DNA of 64,000 bases from Photobacterium phosphoreum (GCF_002954725.1 NZ_MSCQ01000001.1:2337722-2401721), one strand, 5' to 3'. Shown: positions 30,193-41,170, counted from the first letter of the stretch. Notes: generated by a model not told the origin, from the letters alone. A program made the numbers and translations.

Positions 30193-32859
30193 TTACGCGT
30201 ATAGCGGGTTGATCTTGTCTGCGTCAATGTTGAATTTAGCAATTGCATCTACAACTACAGAATTCTCGATGTCACCACGTTTTGCCAATTCAGAAAGTGC
30301 AGCAACAACAACGTAGCCTGCATTAACTTCAAAGTGACGACGTAGGTTAGCACGGCTATCTGAACGACCGAAGCCATCAGTACCCAGTACTTTAAATGAC
30401 TCAGAAGGCATGAACGCGCGAACTTGTTCTGCGTAGTTCTTCATGTAGTCAGTCGCAGCGATTGCAGGCTCAGAACCCATAACCGTTGTGATGTAAGGAA
30501 CTTTCTGCTCAGCTTGTGGGTGAAGCATGTTGTAACGCTCAACATCTTGACCGTCACGAGTCAATTCGTTGAATGATGTTACCGAGTAAACATCAGATGC
30601 TACGCCGTAGTCTTCACTTAGAATTTGAGCCGCTGCGCGTACTTCATTCATGATCGTACCAGAGCTCATTAACTGAACTTTAGACTTCTCACCCGCGTAA
30701 GACTCAAGCTTGTAGATACCCTTACGAATACCTTCTTCTGCGCCTTCTGGCATACCAGGCATGGCGTAGTTTTCATTCATTACTGTTAGGTAGTAATAAA
30801 TGTTCTCTTGCTCTTCACCGTACATGCGACGAATACCGTCTTGCATGATAACCGCTAGCTCGTAAGCAAACGTTGGGTCGTAAGAGATACAGTTAGGCAC
30901 TGTGTTAGCCATGATGTGTGAATGGCCATCTTCGTGCTGAAGACCTTCACCGTTCAAGGTTGTACGACCTGCAGTAGCACCTAATAGGAAGCCACGTGCT
31001 TGTTGGTCACCTGCCATCCACGCCATGTCGCCAACACGTTGGAAGCCGAACATTGAGTAGTAGATGTAGAACGGAATCATTGGTAAATCGTTGGTGCTGT
31101 ATGATGTTGCAGCAGCGACCCAAGATGCCATTGAACCTAGTTCGTTGATACCTTCTTGCAGAACCTGACCTGAGTTTGCTTCTTTGTAGTAAGAAACAAT
31201 GCCCTTGTCTTCTGGGGTGTAAGTTTGACCCGCTGGGTTGTAGATACCCACTTGACGGAACAGACCTTCCATACCAAAGGTACGCGCTTCATCACAGATG
31301 ATAGGCACGATGTTCTTACCAATATTCTTATTTTTTAATAGAATATTTAGGGTACGAACGTAAGCCATTGTGGTTGAGATTTCACGCTTTTGCTCAACAA
31401 GCAACGGAGTGAACTCTTCAAGCTCAGGCACTTTAAATTCTTGAGTAAACTTAGGGCTACGCTTAGGTGTGTAACCTAATAGTGCCTCACGACGAGCGTG
31501 TAGGTAGTTATACTCAGCAGAGCCTTTTTCAAGCTCTAGATAAGGCAATGATTTGATTGCTTCATCAGAGATAAGGTCTTGTAGGCCTAAACGGTCACGT
31601 AGGTATTGAACATGAGTCATGTCCATTTTCTTCACACCGTGAGCGATGTTTTTACCTTCAGCGGCTTCACCCATGCCGTAACCTTTAACAGTTTTAGCAA
31701 GAATAACCGTTGGTTTACCTTGAGTGTCTTTTGCATTAGTAAATGCAGCAAATAGTTTTGATGAATCGTGACCACCACGTTTCAGTTCAAAGATTTGCTC
31801 ATCTGTCATGTCAGCAACCAGTGCTGCAGTCTCAGGGTACTTACCAAAGAAGTTCTCACGTACGTAAGCGCCATCTTTAGATTTAAATGTCTGGTAGTCA
31901 CCATCGATAGTTTCGTTCATTAACTGAAGAAGCTTACCAGTAGTGTCTTTTGCTAGTAGTGAATCCCAGTTGTTACCCCAGATCACTTTAACCACATTCC
32001 AGCCAGCGCCTTTAAATAGGCCTTCTAGCTCTTGAATGATCTTACCGTTACCCATAACCGGGCCATCTAGGCGCTGTAGGTTACAGTTGATAAGGAAACA
32101 TAGGTTATCTAGCTTCTCACGTGCTGCAAAAGAAATCGCACCGCGTGATTCTGGCTCATCCATCTCGCCGTCACCTAGGAACGCGTAAACACGTTGCGCT
32201 GATGTGTCTTTAAGACCACGACCATTTAGGTATTTAAGGAAACGTGCTTGGTAGATCGCAGAGATAGGACCTAGACCCATAGATACCGTTGGGAACTGCC
32301 AGAATTCAGGCATTAACTTAGGGTGTGGGTATGAAGGAATACCTTTGCCATCAACTTCTTGACGGAAGTTATCAAGCTGATCTGCTGTTAAACGGCCTTC
32401 AACGAATGCACGTGAGTAGATCCCTGGAGAGATGTGACCTTGGTAATAAACCAAATCGCCGCCATCAACGTCATTAGGTGCACGGAAGAAGTGGTTAAAA
32501 CATACTTCGTAGAAAGCAGAAGCAGACTGGTAAGACGCCATGTGGCCGCCTAAGTCTAAATCTTTCTTCGAGGCACGCAATACGATCATGATTGCGTTCC
32601 AACGAATGACAGAACGGATACGACGCTCTAGCGTAGTATCACCTGGGTACGCAGGTTGTTGCGCCGCAGGAATCGTATTAATGTAATTAGTGTTGATGCC
32701 TGTTGCCATATCAACACCATCTAAACGTGCTTTATCCAATACTTGCTCTAGTAAGTACTGGGCGCGTTCAACACCTTCTTCACGGACTACTGATTCAAGA
32801 GCTTCTAACCAATCTTGAGTTTCCAGTACATCCACGTCACTCTTCATGACTTCAGACAT
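30193..32859 (-). CDS. aceE: pyruvate dehydrogenase E1 component
   Basis: Homodimeric thiamine-diphosphate enzyme that decarboxylates pyruvate, 888 residues (E. coli 887). The thiamine-diphosphate motif GDGEMDEPES is near 229-238, ending in the NCNLQRLDGP block. AAGGAT precedes the ATG. It lies 77 bp after pdhR and is cotranscribed with aceF. Confidence 0.98.
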   Translation of the reverse strand: MSEVMKSDVDVLETQDWLEALESVVREEGVERAQYLLEQVLDKARLDGVDMATGINTNYINTIPAAQQPAYPGDTTLERRIRSVIRWNAIMIVLRASKKDLDLGGHMASYQSASAFYEVCFNHFFRAPNDVDGGDLVYYQGHISPGIYSRAFVEGRLTADQLDNFRQEVDGKGIPSYPHPKLMPEFWQFPTVSMGLGPISAIYQARFLKYLNGRGLKDTSAQRVYAFLGDGEMDEPESRGAISFAAREKLDNLCFLINCNLQRLDGPVMGNGKIIQELEGLFKGAGWNVVKVIWGNNWDSLLAKDTTGKLLQLMNETIDGDYQTFKSKDGAYVRENFFGKYPETAALVADMTDEQIFELKRGGHDSSKLFAAFTNAKDTQGKPTVILAKTVKGYGMGEAAEGKNIAHGVKKMDMTHVQYLRDRLGLQDLISDEAIKSLPYLELEKGSAEYNYLHARREALLGYTPKRSPKFTQEFKVPELEEFTPLLVEQKREISTTMAYVRTLNILLKNKNIGKNIVPIICDEARTFGMEGLFRQVGIYNPAGQTYTPEDKGIVSYYKEANSGQVLQEGINELGSMASWVAAATSYSTNDLPMIPFYIYYSMFGFQRVGDMAWMAGDQQARGFLLGATAGRTTLNGEGLQHEDGHSHIMANTVPNCISYDPTFAYELAVIMQDGIRRMYGEEQENIYYYLTVMNENYAMPGMPEGAEEGIRKGIYKLESYAGEKSKVQLMSSGTIMNEVRAAAQILSEDYGVASDVYSVTSFNELTRDGQDVERYNMLHPQAEQKVPYITTVMGSEPAIAATDYMKNYAEQVRAFMPSESFKVLGTDGFGRSDSRANLRRHFEVNAGYVVVAALSELAKRGDIENSVVVDAIAKFNIDADKINPLYA

Positions 32860-32936
32860 GCGATCTATCCTTTCGTTATAATTTACTAAACTAACAATGT
32901 CGCGACTTGCAGATGGCCTTTGGCTGATAAAGAACC

Positions 32937-33710
32937 CTAGTCAAGCCCGTCCTTGCGTTGTTGAATTCGACGGAGAGAGCGTTGACGTCTGCTATCTTCT
33001 CGCGATAAATCCAACAAAGTCTCCTCGATGTAAGCCAAATGTGCGTGGGATGCTTCTCGTGCCTTTCCCGGCTGCTTAGAAACAATCGCTTCAACAATAT
33101 TGGCTCGATGCTTACTAACCTTATTCACCACCTCTTGGTGACGATTAAGGTGTTCAAAATTCTGTAATACATTTTGTTCTAACAACGGCGCTAAACTGCG
33201 AATAATGTGTAATAACACCACATTATGGGCTGACTCTGTAACCGCAATAAGGCATTGCATTACCGCAGTTGCTTCAGCGGCTAAATCGCCTTGCTGTTGT
33301 GCTTGCTGAATTCGCGTATGACAATCTTTAATACGATCAAAATCATCATCATTACCACGCAGGGCCGCATAATATGCCGCTAATCCCTCTAACGCATGGC
33401 GTGCTTCAACTAAATCTAATTGTGTTTCTGGGTGTGCGGCTAATAAATCAAGTAATGGATCAGAAAAACCTTTCCATAAATTCTCGGTCACAAAGGTGCC
33501 GCCACCTTGACGACGAGTCAGTAAATGTTTGGCTTCTAAACGTTGAATTGCCTCACGAACAGAAGGGCGAGAAACATCAAATTGCTTTGCTAGTTCACGC
33601 TCAGGAGGCAATTGTTGCCCCGGAGATAATGTTCCCTCAACAATCAAACACTCAAGCTCTTGCTCGATAGCGTCACAAAGTTTAGGTTGGCGAATACGTT
33701 TATACGTCAT
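32937..33710 (-). CDS. pdhR: pyruvate dehydrogenase operon repressor PdhR (GntR family)
   Basis: A 257-residue repressor released by pyruvate. The N-terminal winged helix-turn-helix is at about 8-75 ([20 protein letters not shown]) and the FCD-type effector domain is C-terminal. It is the first gene of the pdh operon and has an ideal operator 57 bp upstream of its start, so it represses itself and aceEF-lpdA when pyruvate is low. Confidence 0.96.
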   Translation of the reverse strand: MTYKRIRQPKLCDAIEQELECLIVEGTLSPGQQLPPERELAKQFDVSRPSVREAIQRLEAKHLLTRRQGGGTFVTENLWKGFSDPLLDLLAAHPETQLDLVEARHALEGLAAYYAALRGNDDDFDRIKDCHTRIQQAQQQGDLAAEATAVMQCLIAVTESAHNVVLLHIIRSLAPLLEQNVLQNFEHLNRHQEVVNKVSKHRANIVEAIVSKQPGKAREASHAHLAYIEETLLDLSREDSRRQRSLRRIQQRKDGLD

Positions 33711-34016
33711 TATGATGAATGCTTCTTATAATCAATCTGCTTCATAACAAAACTAACAATACGGGTAATTGGTATTACCAATTTGCTGACGTGCAAAGTT
33801 TACAGAAATAATCGTAAAAGTCCACACTCGACTTGATTGAAATCATAGAATCCGCTTTGTTTAACAAAAAATACACATCAACACTAATAACAACCAACAA
33901 ACACAATCACGTTAAGATACAGACCGCACTAAAAATCAAGGCGTACAAAGCATTAATAAGCAATTTGTTTGCTTTCTTATCAATAACATAGTCAGTAACT
34001 ATCAAGAAATAATCGC
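33711..34016. other. pdhR-ampD intergenic region, 306 bp
   Basis: Gene-free and AT-rich. It holds the PdhR operator and so the pdh promoter region, plus the 3' region of no gene on its plus strand. AmpD begins on the far side with its stop at 34017. I see no clear terminator for an upstream transcript and no ORF. Confidence 0.6.
33767..33783 (-). promoter_or_regulatory. PdhR operator
   Basis: AATTGGTATTACCAATT is a perfect palindrome around one central base and fits the E. coli PdhR box ATTGGTNNNACCAAT exactly. It lies in the expected pdh promoter, about 57 bp upstream of pdhR. Confidence 0.88.
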
Positions 34017-34562
34017 TTACAACTGGCTTTTATAGCATTGCCAATCAAACACTAATCCAGGGTCAGTTTTACGCCCAGGTGCAATGAATTCATGGCCAGT
34101 TACCCGCTGGCGAGTGATGGCAGGATAGCGCTGCATGATTTTCTGGGTGAGTGTGGCTAGGGTTTCATACTGATAAGCGGTGAAGGGTAAATAATCACAG
34201 CCCTCAAGTTCAATTCCAATCGAATAATCATTACATTTGTCGCGCCCTTCAAAGCAAGAAACCCCTGCATGCCATGCGCGAGCATTAAAGGGTACGAACT
34301 GAATAATACTGCCATCACGACGGATCAAACAGTGAGCCGAAACGCGAAACTGATGAATTAATGCGAAATAAGCATGTTCGTTAGGATCAAGTTGACCAGT
34401 AAATAATTGTTCAATATAAGGACCGCCAAACTCCCCCGGCGGTAAACTGATGTTGTGCACCACCAGCAATGAAATATCATCATCAGGGCGAGAATCAAAA
34501 AATGGCGATGGCACTTGTTTGACGTTATCAAGCCAATGATGACTGTTAATGGTTAGGGTCAT
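34017..34562 (-). CDS. ampD: 1,6-anhydro-N-acetylmuramyl-L-alanine amidase AmpD
   Basis: Cytoplasmic zinc amidase of peptidoglycan recycling, 181 residues. It cleaves the stem peptide from anhydro-muropeptides and so limits AmpR-type beta-lactamase induction in species that have it. Zinc and catalytic residues are in VVHNISLP (His near 35), WHAGVS and GHEFIAPGRKTDPG. It is divergent from nadC, as in E. coli; ampE is not seen in the window. Confidence 0.96.
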   Translation of the reverse strand: MTLTINSHHWLDNVKQVPSPFFDSRPDDDISLLVVHNISLPPGEFGGPYIEQLFTGQLDPNEHAYFALIHQFRVSAHCLIRRDGSIIQFVPFNARAWHAGVSCFEGRDKCNDYSIGIELEGCDYLPFTAYQYETLATLTQKIMQRYPAITRQRVTGHEFIAPGRKTDPGLVFDWQCYKSQL

Positions 34563-34595
34563 ATAAACCTCAAGTGGAAGTATTCAAGTAAATAA

Positions 34596-35717
<1,122 letters not shown>

Positions 35718-35789
35718 GAGATAGGTTTCGAGGGGCGAGGTTACTAGTTTTCGAGGAAGAGCTGTTTTTATCTCGCCCCTAACTAGTAA
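35718..35789. repeat. C/T-rich repeat family member in both orientations
   Basis: AGGGGCGAGGTTACTAGTT (35731-35749) and the reverse-complement words CTCGCCCCT and AACTAGTAAC (35772-35790) are shared, in swapped order. In reverse complement this segment also contains CAGCTCTTCCTCG, identical to 13 bases of the 50-bp unit at 446-690. Confidence 0.6.
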
Positions 35790-35940
35790 CCGTCATTCCC
35801 TACAGTGAATGCCCGCGAGGGCGATAGGGAATCTACTGTCCGCACGTTGTAGAGTCATTATTTTCACTGGCGTCTTTAAGGCTCAATCACGCGGTGAGTA
35901 GATCGCGGATAGTTTCGTACCCCAGTTTCCGAGATGACGA
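35790..35940 (+). repeat. two-hairpin dispersed intergenic element, copy 1 (MITE/NIME-like)
   Basis: About 151 bp bounded by CCGTCATTCCC and GAGATGACGA. The left half folds as ATTCCCTA / TAGGGAAT with inner GCCC/GGGC; the right half has GTAGATCGCGGAT and TTTCCGAGATGACG arms. It aligns over its whole length with the reverse complement of 42649-42797. It lies between nadC and pilA. No ORF is inside. Confidence 0.75.
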
Positions 35941-35947
35941 ATAATAA

Positions 35948-36035
35948 CCTCACCCGCACAACTATCTTTTCCTGCTCTCCTCGTCCCTTATTCACCTCGC
36001 AACCTGCTCCTTTTCTGCGCCCTAACTCCAACCCT
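35948..36035. repeat. C/T-rich stretch upstream of pilA
   Basis: Pyrimidine-rich, with CTCCTCGTCCCTTATTCACC and CGCAACCTGCTCC words resembling the 446-690 family. It directly follows the two-hairpin element. Together with the preceding entries it fills the 476-bp gap 35718-36193. Confidence 0.45.
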
Positions 36036-36155
36036 ATTTTGCAACTGCTGCAACAGCACAATAAATAATTCAAACTGTGCCGAGCAATCTTTCACCTCTT
36101 ATTCAATCAAACGCGTAAGCCTTTTATCCTATTGCCAATTGCACTATCCCTTTTG

Positions 36156-36172
36156 ATTCGCGCTGTGCGAAT
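36156..36172 (+). promoter_or_regulatory. operator-like inverted repeat before pilA
   Basis: ATTCGC-GCTGT-GCGAAT, a perfect six-bp inverted repeat with a five-base spacer, 21 bp upstream of the pilA ATG. It could be a repressor site or a leader hairpin. No regulator is assigned. Confidence 0.4.
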
Positions 36173-36193
36173 TACACTTTCAAGGAATGGAAT

Positions 36194-36601
36194 ATGAAAA
36201 AGCAACAAGGCTTTACCCTTATTGAATTGATGATCGTAGTGGCGATCATTGGTGTGTTATCAGCAATTGCAATTCCAGCTTATAAAAACTACGTAACTAA
36301 AAGTGAAGTAGCATCAGGACTAGCCACGTTAAAGGCTTTAATTACTCCCGCAGAAATGATTTATCAAGAAAAAGGAACACTTGTAAAAGCTACAGCGTTG
36401 ACTGATCTTGGTATAACCGATACTGCAAATAATTTAGGCGCTATATCTTTACCTGAAGATAATCAAATCCAACTACTATTTGGCACAGATAGTTCAATCA
36501 ATGGAGCTAAATTAGTATTTGTTCGAGGAACTGATGGATGGGCCTGTACTCGAACACCTGCAGCAGGTGGTGCTTTACCAGAAATTGATGGTTGCAAGTA
36601 G
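36194..36601 (+). CDS. pilA: type IV pilin major subunit PilA
   Basis: A 135-residue type IVa prepilin. Leader MKKQQG is cut before Phe7, giving a mature [20 protein letters not shown] helix with Glu5. The globular part ends with a two-cysteine loop (WACTRT to the terminal DGCK). AAGGAATGG lies before the ATG. PilA is typically the most variable gene of this locus, and its AT-rich, low-similarity centre fits that. It is followed five bases later by pilB, whose product polymerises it. Confidence 0.96.
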   Translation: MKKQQGFTLIELMIVVAIIGVLSAIAIPAYKNYVTKSEVASGLATLKALITPAEMIYQEKGTLVKATALTDLGITDTANNLGAISLPEDNQIQLLFGTDSSINGAKLVFVRGTDGWACTRTPAAGGALPEIDGCK

Positions 36602-36605
36602 TGAA

Positions 36606-38291
36606 ATGCAAACCAACCTCGCCTCGATCCTGTTCCAAGCTGAGTTAATCAGCCGCGAACAGGAACAACAAATAGTCGAGTCAGTACAGGCGGAAGGGAT
36701 CAATGTCCCAACCGCCATTACTCGCTTGGGCATCATGGCGGATGATGAACTGGCGCGTTCATTGTCGCACCTGTTCACACTTGATCGGGTTGATGTTCAC
36801 CACTATGACTTTCAAGGTTGTTGCCAAAGTGTCTACCAACGTGAACTGGTATTACAGCATCGCGTGCTGCCGCTGGCGCAAGACAATAACACCCTCTTTG
36901 TTGGCCTGAGCGATCCTACCAATGTCGATGCGCAAGATGAATTTCGCTTCGCTATTGGTAAGAACGTTGAACCGTTATTATTAGATAATAAACAACTTGA
37001 ATCCGCTATTCGACGGGTTTATGGCAGTGATATTGGCGATGTCGGTAATAGTCGCCAAATCAGCGATGAAGATCTCGGTAACTTAATTGATATTAACGAT
37101 CTTGAAATTGATGATGCTACCGATTTAAGCCAAGACAGCGCCCCTGTTACTCGTTATATCAACCAAGTATTAATGGATGCACTGCGTCGCAAAGCATCAG
37201 ATATTCACTTTGAACCCTATGAAACCAGCTATCGAATTCGGTTTCGCTGTGACGGTATTTTACATCAACATTTAACCCCACCGTCAAGTTTGTCACGGCG
37301 GTTATCGACCCGTTTAAAAGTAATGTCAAAGCTCAATATTGCCGAGCGTCGCCAACCGCAAGATGGACGGATCAAACTTAAATTATCTGATTCAGTGGCA
37401 ATTGATCTGCGAGTTTCGACCCTACCGACCTTGTGGGGTGAAAAAGTGGTGCTGCGGATTTTAGACAGTTCCAGTTCGAGCTTAAACATTGATATTTTAG
37501 GTTACAGCGAGGCCCAAAAACAGGCCTATTTAACCGCATTACAACGCCCGCAAGGGATGATTTTAATGACAGGTCCAACAGGCAGTGGCAAAACCGTGTC
37601 GTTGTATACCGGATTAAGTATTTTAAACACTGACGAGCGTAATATTTCTACCGCCGAAGATCCGGTTGAAATTAACCTCCAAGGCATTAACCAAGTTCAG
37701 ATCAATAATCTCGCCGGACTTGGGTTTGCGGAAGCATTACGATCGTTTTTACGTCAAGATCCTGATGTGGTGATGGTCGGTGAAATTCGTGATCTAGAAA
37801 CCGCAGAGATTGCAGTAAAAGCAGCCCAAACCGGGCACTTGGTGTTATCAACCCTGCATACTAACTCTGCCGCCGAAACCATTACCCGTTTAACTAACAT
37901 GGGCGTCGAAGATTTTAACCTCGCCTCATCGCTCAGTTTAATCATTGCTCAACGGCTGGCGCGGCGGTTATGTAGCCACTGTAAACAACCGCACTTACTG
38001 GATGATTTGACCTGTGAGCGCTTAAAGCTGCCACTTAATAGCAGTGTATTTCAAGCCAATAAAGAAGGCTGTGATGATTGCAACAAAGGCTATGTTGGGC
38101 GCGTCGGTATTTATGAAGTAATGCAATTTAGCCGTGAAATCGCCGAAGCATTAATGCAAAACGCCACCAGCTTACAATTAGAAGATATTGCCGCTAGCCA
38201 AGGCATGCAACGGCTGCGAGAATCTGGAATAGATAAATTGGTTGCTGGCATCACCAGCCTCGTCGAATTACAACGGGTACTGCAACTTTAA
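36606..38291 (+). CDS. pilB: type IV pilus assembly ATPase PilB
   Basis: Hexameric extension motor, 561 residues. An N-terminal GSPII_E domain is followed by the ATPase with Walker A GPTGSGKT at about 323-330, an Asp box and the His box TLHTNSAAETI, and a zinc four-cysteine motif at about Cys456, Cys459, Cys489 and Cys492. ATG 36606 gives the family length; the frame continues back into pilA, so an earlier start would overlap it. The Shine-Dalgarno is weak, which suggests coupling to pilA. Confidence 0.95.
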   Translation: MQTNLASILFQAELISREQEQQIVESVQAEGINVPTAITRLGIMADDELARSLSHLFTLDRVDVHHYDFQGCCQSVYQRELVLQHRVLPLAQDNNTLFVGLSDPTNVDAQDEFRFAIGKNVEPLLLDNKQLESAIRRVYGSDIGDVGNSRQISDEDLGNLIDINDLEIDDATDLSQDSAPVTRYINQVLMDALRRKASDIHFEPYETSYRIRFRCDGILHQHLTPPSSLSRRLSTRLKVMSKLNIAERRQPQDGRIKLKLSDSVAIDLRVSTLPTLWGEKVVLRILDSSSSSLNIDILGYSEAQKQAYLTALQRPQGMILMTGPTGSGKTVSLYTGLSILNTDERNISTAEDPVEINLQGINQVQINNLAGLGFAEALRSFLRQDPDVVMVGEIRDLETAEIAVKAAQTGHLVLSTLHTNSAAETITRLTNMGVEDFNLASSLSLIIAQRLARRLCSHCKQPHLLDDLTCERLKLPLNSSVFQANKEGCDDCNKGYVGRVGIYEVMQFSREIAEALMQNATSLQLEDIAASQGMQRLRESGIDKLVAGITSLVELQRVLQL

Positions 38292-38347
38292 CGGCACTCA
38301 CGATGCTATAGATAACAACCACTGACGTTAACTAACAAGGATCTATT

Positions 38348-39568
38348 ATGGTTGCTGCCACTAAAATTCGTTACTACCAATGGCGTGGCGTCAATCAAGC
38401 CGGACGTAAAGTCTCTGGCGTCACCATGGGGTATCAAGAACAGGAAGTACGTCTTCAGCTCACCGAGCAAATGATCAATATTAAAAAGATCAAGCGTACT
38501 TCCCCTGGAACATTAAGCCGCCTTCGCAACCAAATGAAGCCTGAAGATGTCACCATGGTCACCCGTCAATTATCAACCATGGTTGAATCAGGGGTGCCTG
38601 TAGTACAAGCCTTAACACTGATGGCAAACAGTCATCATAAAGGCGAAATGCGCGCTACTCTAAAACAAGTCACTACCCAAGTCGAAGCGGGAGCATCACT
38701 GTCAAAAGCGATGCGTTCCAGTTCACCGTTGTTTGATAAATTCTATTGCGACTTGGTCGATACTGGCGAACAAACAGGTCACTTAGGTGAAGTGTTTGCA
38801 CGAATTGCCATTTACCGTGAAAAAGCGGAAGCGATGCGAAAAAAGATCATCAAAGCGATGATCTACCCGTCAATGGTGTCGATCACCGCGGTATTAGTGA
38901 CAGTATTAATGCTGGTGTTTGTTATTCCCCAATTCGCGGCGATTTTTAGTGGTTTTGGCGCTGAACTGCCGTGGTTTACTCGCCAAGTCATGAAAGCCTC
39001 GGACTTTCTGGTTAACTACGGCACTTATCTAGGTGGCGTCATTGTGATGGCAGTGTTGCTATTCCGCTACTGTTATAAAAACTATTACCGCTTCCATTAT
39101 CGCGTTGACAAACTGAGCCTAAAGTTACCCATCGTTGGTGGAGTATTACTTAAAGCCACTATTTCCCGTTTTGCACGAACGCTAGCAACCACTTTTAATG
39201 CGGGTATTCCGTTACTGACCGGTATTCAATCGGCGGCAAAAACCAGTAATAACCTTTATATCGAACAAGCGATTGATGAAGTGTATAACAATACCGCAGC
39301 AGGAATGCCATTATACTTATCCTTGCGTCAAGCTGATGTTTTCCCAGAATTAATGCTGCAAATGGTAATGATTGGTGAAGAATCTGGCGCACTTGATGAT
39401 ATGCTCAACAAAATGGCACAATTGTACGAAGATGATGTCGATAATACCGTCGATAACCTTGGTCAAATTTTAGAGCCGTTTATTATTATCATTCTTGGTA
39501 CCATTATCGGTGGTTTATTAGTCGCGATGTACATGCCTATCTTTACGCTCATGAGCGTGATGGGATAA
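38348..39568 (+). CDS. pilC: type IV pilus inner-membrane platform protein PilC
   Basis: A 406-residue GspF-family protein with two repeated T2SSF domains (about 70-195 and 273-395) and three membrane segments, the last near the C-terminus (IIIILGTIIGGLLVAMYMPI). It is the platform through which PilB acts on pilins. Order pilB-pilC-pilD is the standard Vibrio arrangement. Confidence 0.96.
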   Translation: MVAATKIRYYQWRGVNQAGRKVSGVTMGYQEQEVRLQLTEQMINIKKIKRTSPGTLSRLRNQMKPEDVTMVTRQLSTMVESGVPVVQALTLMANSHHKGEMRATLKQVTTQVEAGASLSKAMRSSSPLFDKFYCDLVDTGEQTGHLGEVFARIAIYREKAEAMRKKIIKAMIYPSMVSITAVLVTVLMLVFVIPQFAAIFSGFGAELPWFTRQVMKASDFLVNYGTYLGGVIVMAVLLFRYCYKNYYRFHYRVDKLSLKLPIVGGVLLKATISRFARTLATTFNAGIPLLTGIQSAAKTSNNLYIEQAIDEVYNNTAAGMPLYLSLRQADVFPELMLQMVMIGEESGALDDMLNKMAQLYEDDVDNTVDNLGQILEPFIIIILGTIIGGLLVAMYMPIFTLMSVMG

Positions 39569-39631
39569 TCACAACTCAATCAATAACCATGACGTTAAGG
39601 TAAATAGATTTCTTTTTTTAGAGAGTAATTG

Positions 39632-40510
39632 ATGGCTGTATTGAGTTATTACCCGTGGCTGTACCCGTTATTTGCAACCCTGTTTGGTTTATTAATCGGC
39701 AGCTTTCTTAATGTGGTGATTTATCGATTACCGATCATGATGGAGCGTCAATGGCGTCAAGAATGCCATGATTGTTTTCCAGAGCTGGATCACCCTCAAC
39801 CTAATGATACCGATACCCCCTTTAATTTAAGTGTGCCCCGTTCGCGCTGCCCCCATTGCAATCATGCCATTAGTGCACTGGAAAACATTCCTGTCATTAG
39901 CTGGCTAGTGTTAAAAGGCAAATGTCGCGCGTGTCAGGCATCAATCAGTAAACGCTATCCTGCGATAGAATTACTCACCGCCATTATTAGCTTAACCGTC
40001 GCGTTAGTATTACCACCAACATGGTGGGCAGTTGCCGTACTCGGCTGTAGCTTTGCATTGATCGCGCTAACCTTTATCGACATCGACAAAATGCTACTGC
40101 CCGATCAAATCACGCTGCCATTAATGTGGGGCGGTATTTTATTCGCTTTACTCGGCATCAGCCCTATTTCATTAACTGATTCCATTATTGGCGCAATGGC
40201 AGGTTATTTATCGCTGTGGTCAATATTCTGGGCATTTAAACTGCTGACCAAAAAAGATGGCATGGGTTACGGTGATTTTAAACTGTTAGCGGCTATTGGC
40301 GCTTGGGTTGGGTGGTCATTATTACCCTTCGTGGTGTTACTGTCGTCTCTTGTCGGTGCGATATGCGGCATTATCATGCTACGAATCAAGCATCAAGATC
40401 AACAAACCCCGTTCTCTTTTGGACCCTACCTTGCTGTCGCTGGCTGGATTGCTATGCTATGGGGCCAACCCATTTTAGATTGGTATGTTAGTTCATATTT
40501 AGGATTTTAA
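39632..40510 (+). CDS. pilD: prepilin peptidase / N-methyltransferase PilD
   Basis: Cleaves and N-methylates type IV prepilins and type II secretion pseudopilins. A 292-residue polytopic membrane protein. The cytoplasmic zinc loop has Cys73, Cys76, Cys98 and Cys101 (CPHC, CRAC). Catalytic aspartates are near Asp150/Asp152 (FIDID) and Asp215 (GYGDFK). ATG 39632 is preferred to the TTG one codon before. It ends three bases before coaE. Confidence 0.96.
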   Translation: MAVLSYYPWLYPLFATLFGLLIGSFLNVVIYRLPIMMERQWRQECHDCFPELDHPQPNDTDTPFNLSVPRSRCPHCNHAISALENIPVISWLVLKGKCRACQASISKRYPAIELLTAIISLTVALVLPPTWWAVAVLGCSFALIALTFIDIDKMLLPDQITLPLMWGGILFALLGISPISLTDSIIGAMAGYLSLWSIFWAFKLLTKKDGMGYGDFKLLAAIGAWVGWSLLPFVVLLSSLVGAICGIIMLRIKHQDQQTPFSFGPYLAVAGWIAMLWGQPILDWYVSSYLGF

Positions 40511-40513
40511 TTA

Positions 40514-41119
40514 ATGACAGTTGTGATTGGCTTAACCGGCGGTATTGGCAGTGGTAAAACCACGGTGGCTAATTTATTTGGCGATTATGGCATTGATTTG
40601 ATCGATGCCGATATTATTGCCCGTGATGTAGTGGCTATTGGCAGTCGCGGTTTATGCCGTATTATTAAAAAATTCGGTAATAGCATATTGTTAAATGACG
40701 GCAATCTTGATCGTAGCCAACTAAGAGCAGCCATATTTAGTGATCCACACCTTAAGAACTGGCTTAATCAACTGCTGCATCCATTGATTCGTGAACAAAT
40801 GTTAGCCGACATAGATCGTGCTACATCACCGTATTGCCTACTGATCGTACCGTTAATGGTCGAAAATAACCTTCAAACCCTAACCGATCGGTTACTGGTG
40901 GTTGACGTTGACCAACAAACACAGATAATGCGTACCCAACAGCGGGATAATGTATCGCTTGAGCAAATAAAAAATATTCTTGCAGCGCAAGCATCACGCC
41001 AACAACGACTGGATGCTGCCGATGATATCATTTGTAATAATGGTGATAATCAGGCACTGTTGACTCAAGTTGCTCAGCTACACCAACATTATCTCGCACT
41101 CGCACAAGCCGCGAAATAA
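40514..41119 (+). CDS. coaE: dephospho-CoA kinase
   Basis: Last step of coenzyme A synthesis: phosphorylates dephospho-CoA at the ribose 3' position. A 201-residue P-loop kinase with GGIGSGKTT at 9-17 and DADIIARD near 32-39. It follows pilD by three bases, as in Vibrio and Pseudomonas, and leads into zapD-yacG. Confidence 0.96.
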   Translation: MTVVIGLTGGIGSGKTTVANLFGDYGIDLIDADIIARDVVAIGSRGLCRIIKKFGNSILLNDGNLDRSQLRAAIFSDPHLKNWLNQLLHPLIREQMLADIDRATSPYCLLIVPLMVENNLQTLTDRLLVVDVDQQTQIMRTQQRDNVSLEQIKNILAAQASRQQRLDAADDIICNNGDNQALLTQVAQLHQHYLALAQAAK

Positions 41120-41170
41120 CGCTCAGCGTGCATTCACATTATTCTTTTTTGGCTTCCACTGGTTTCCGTT

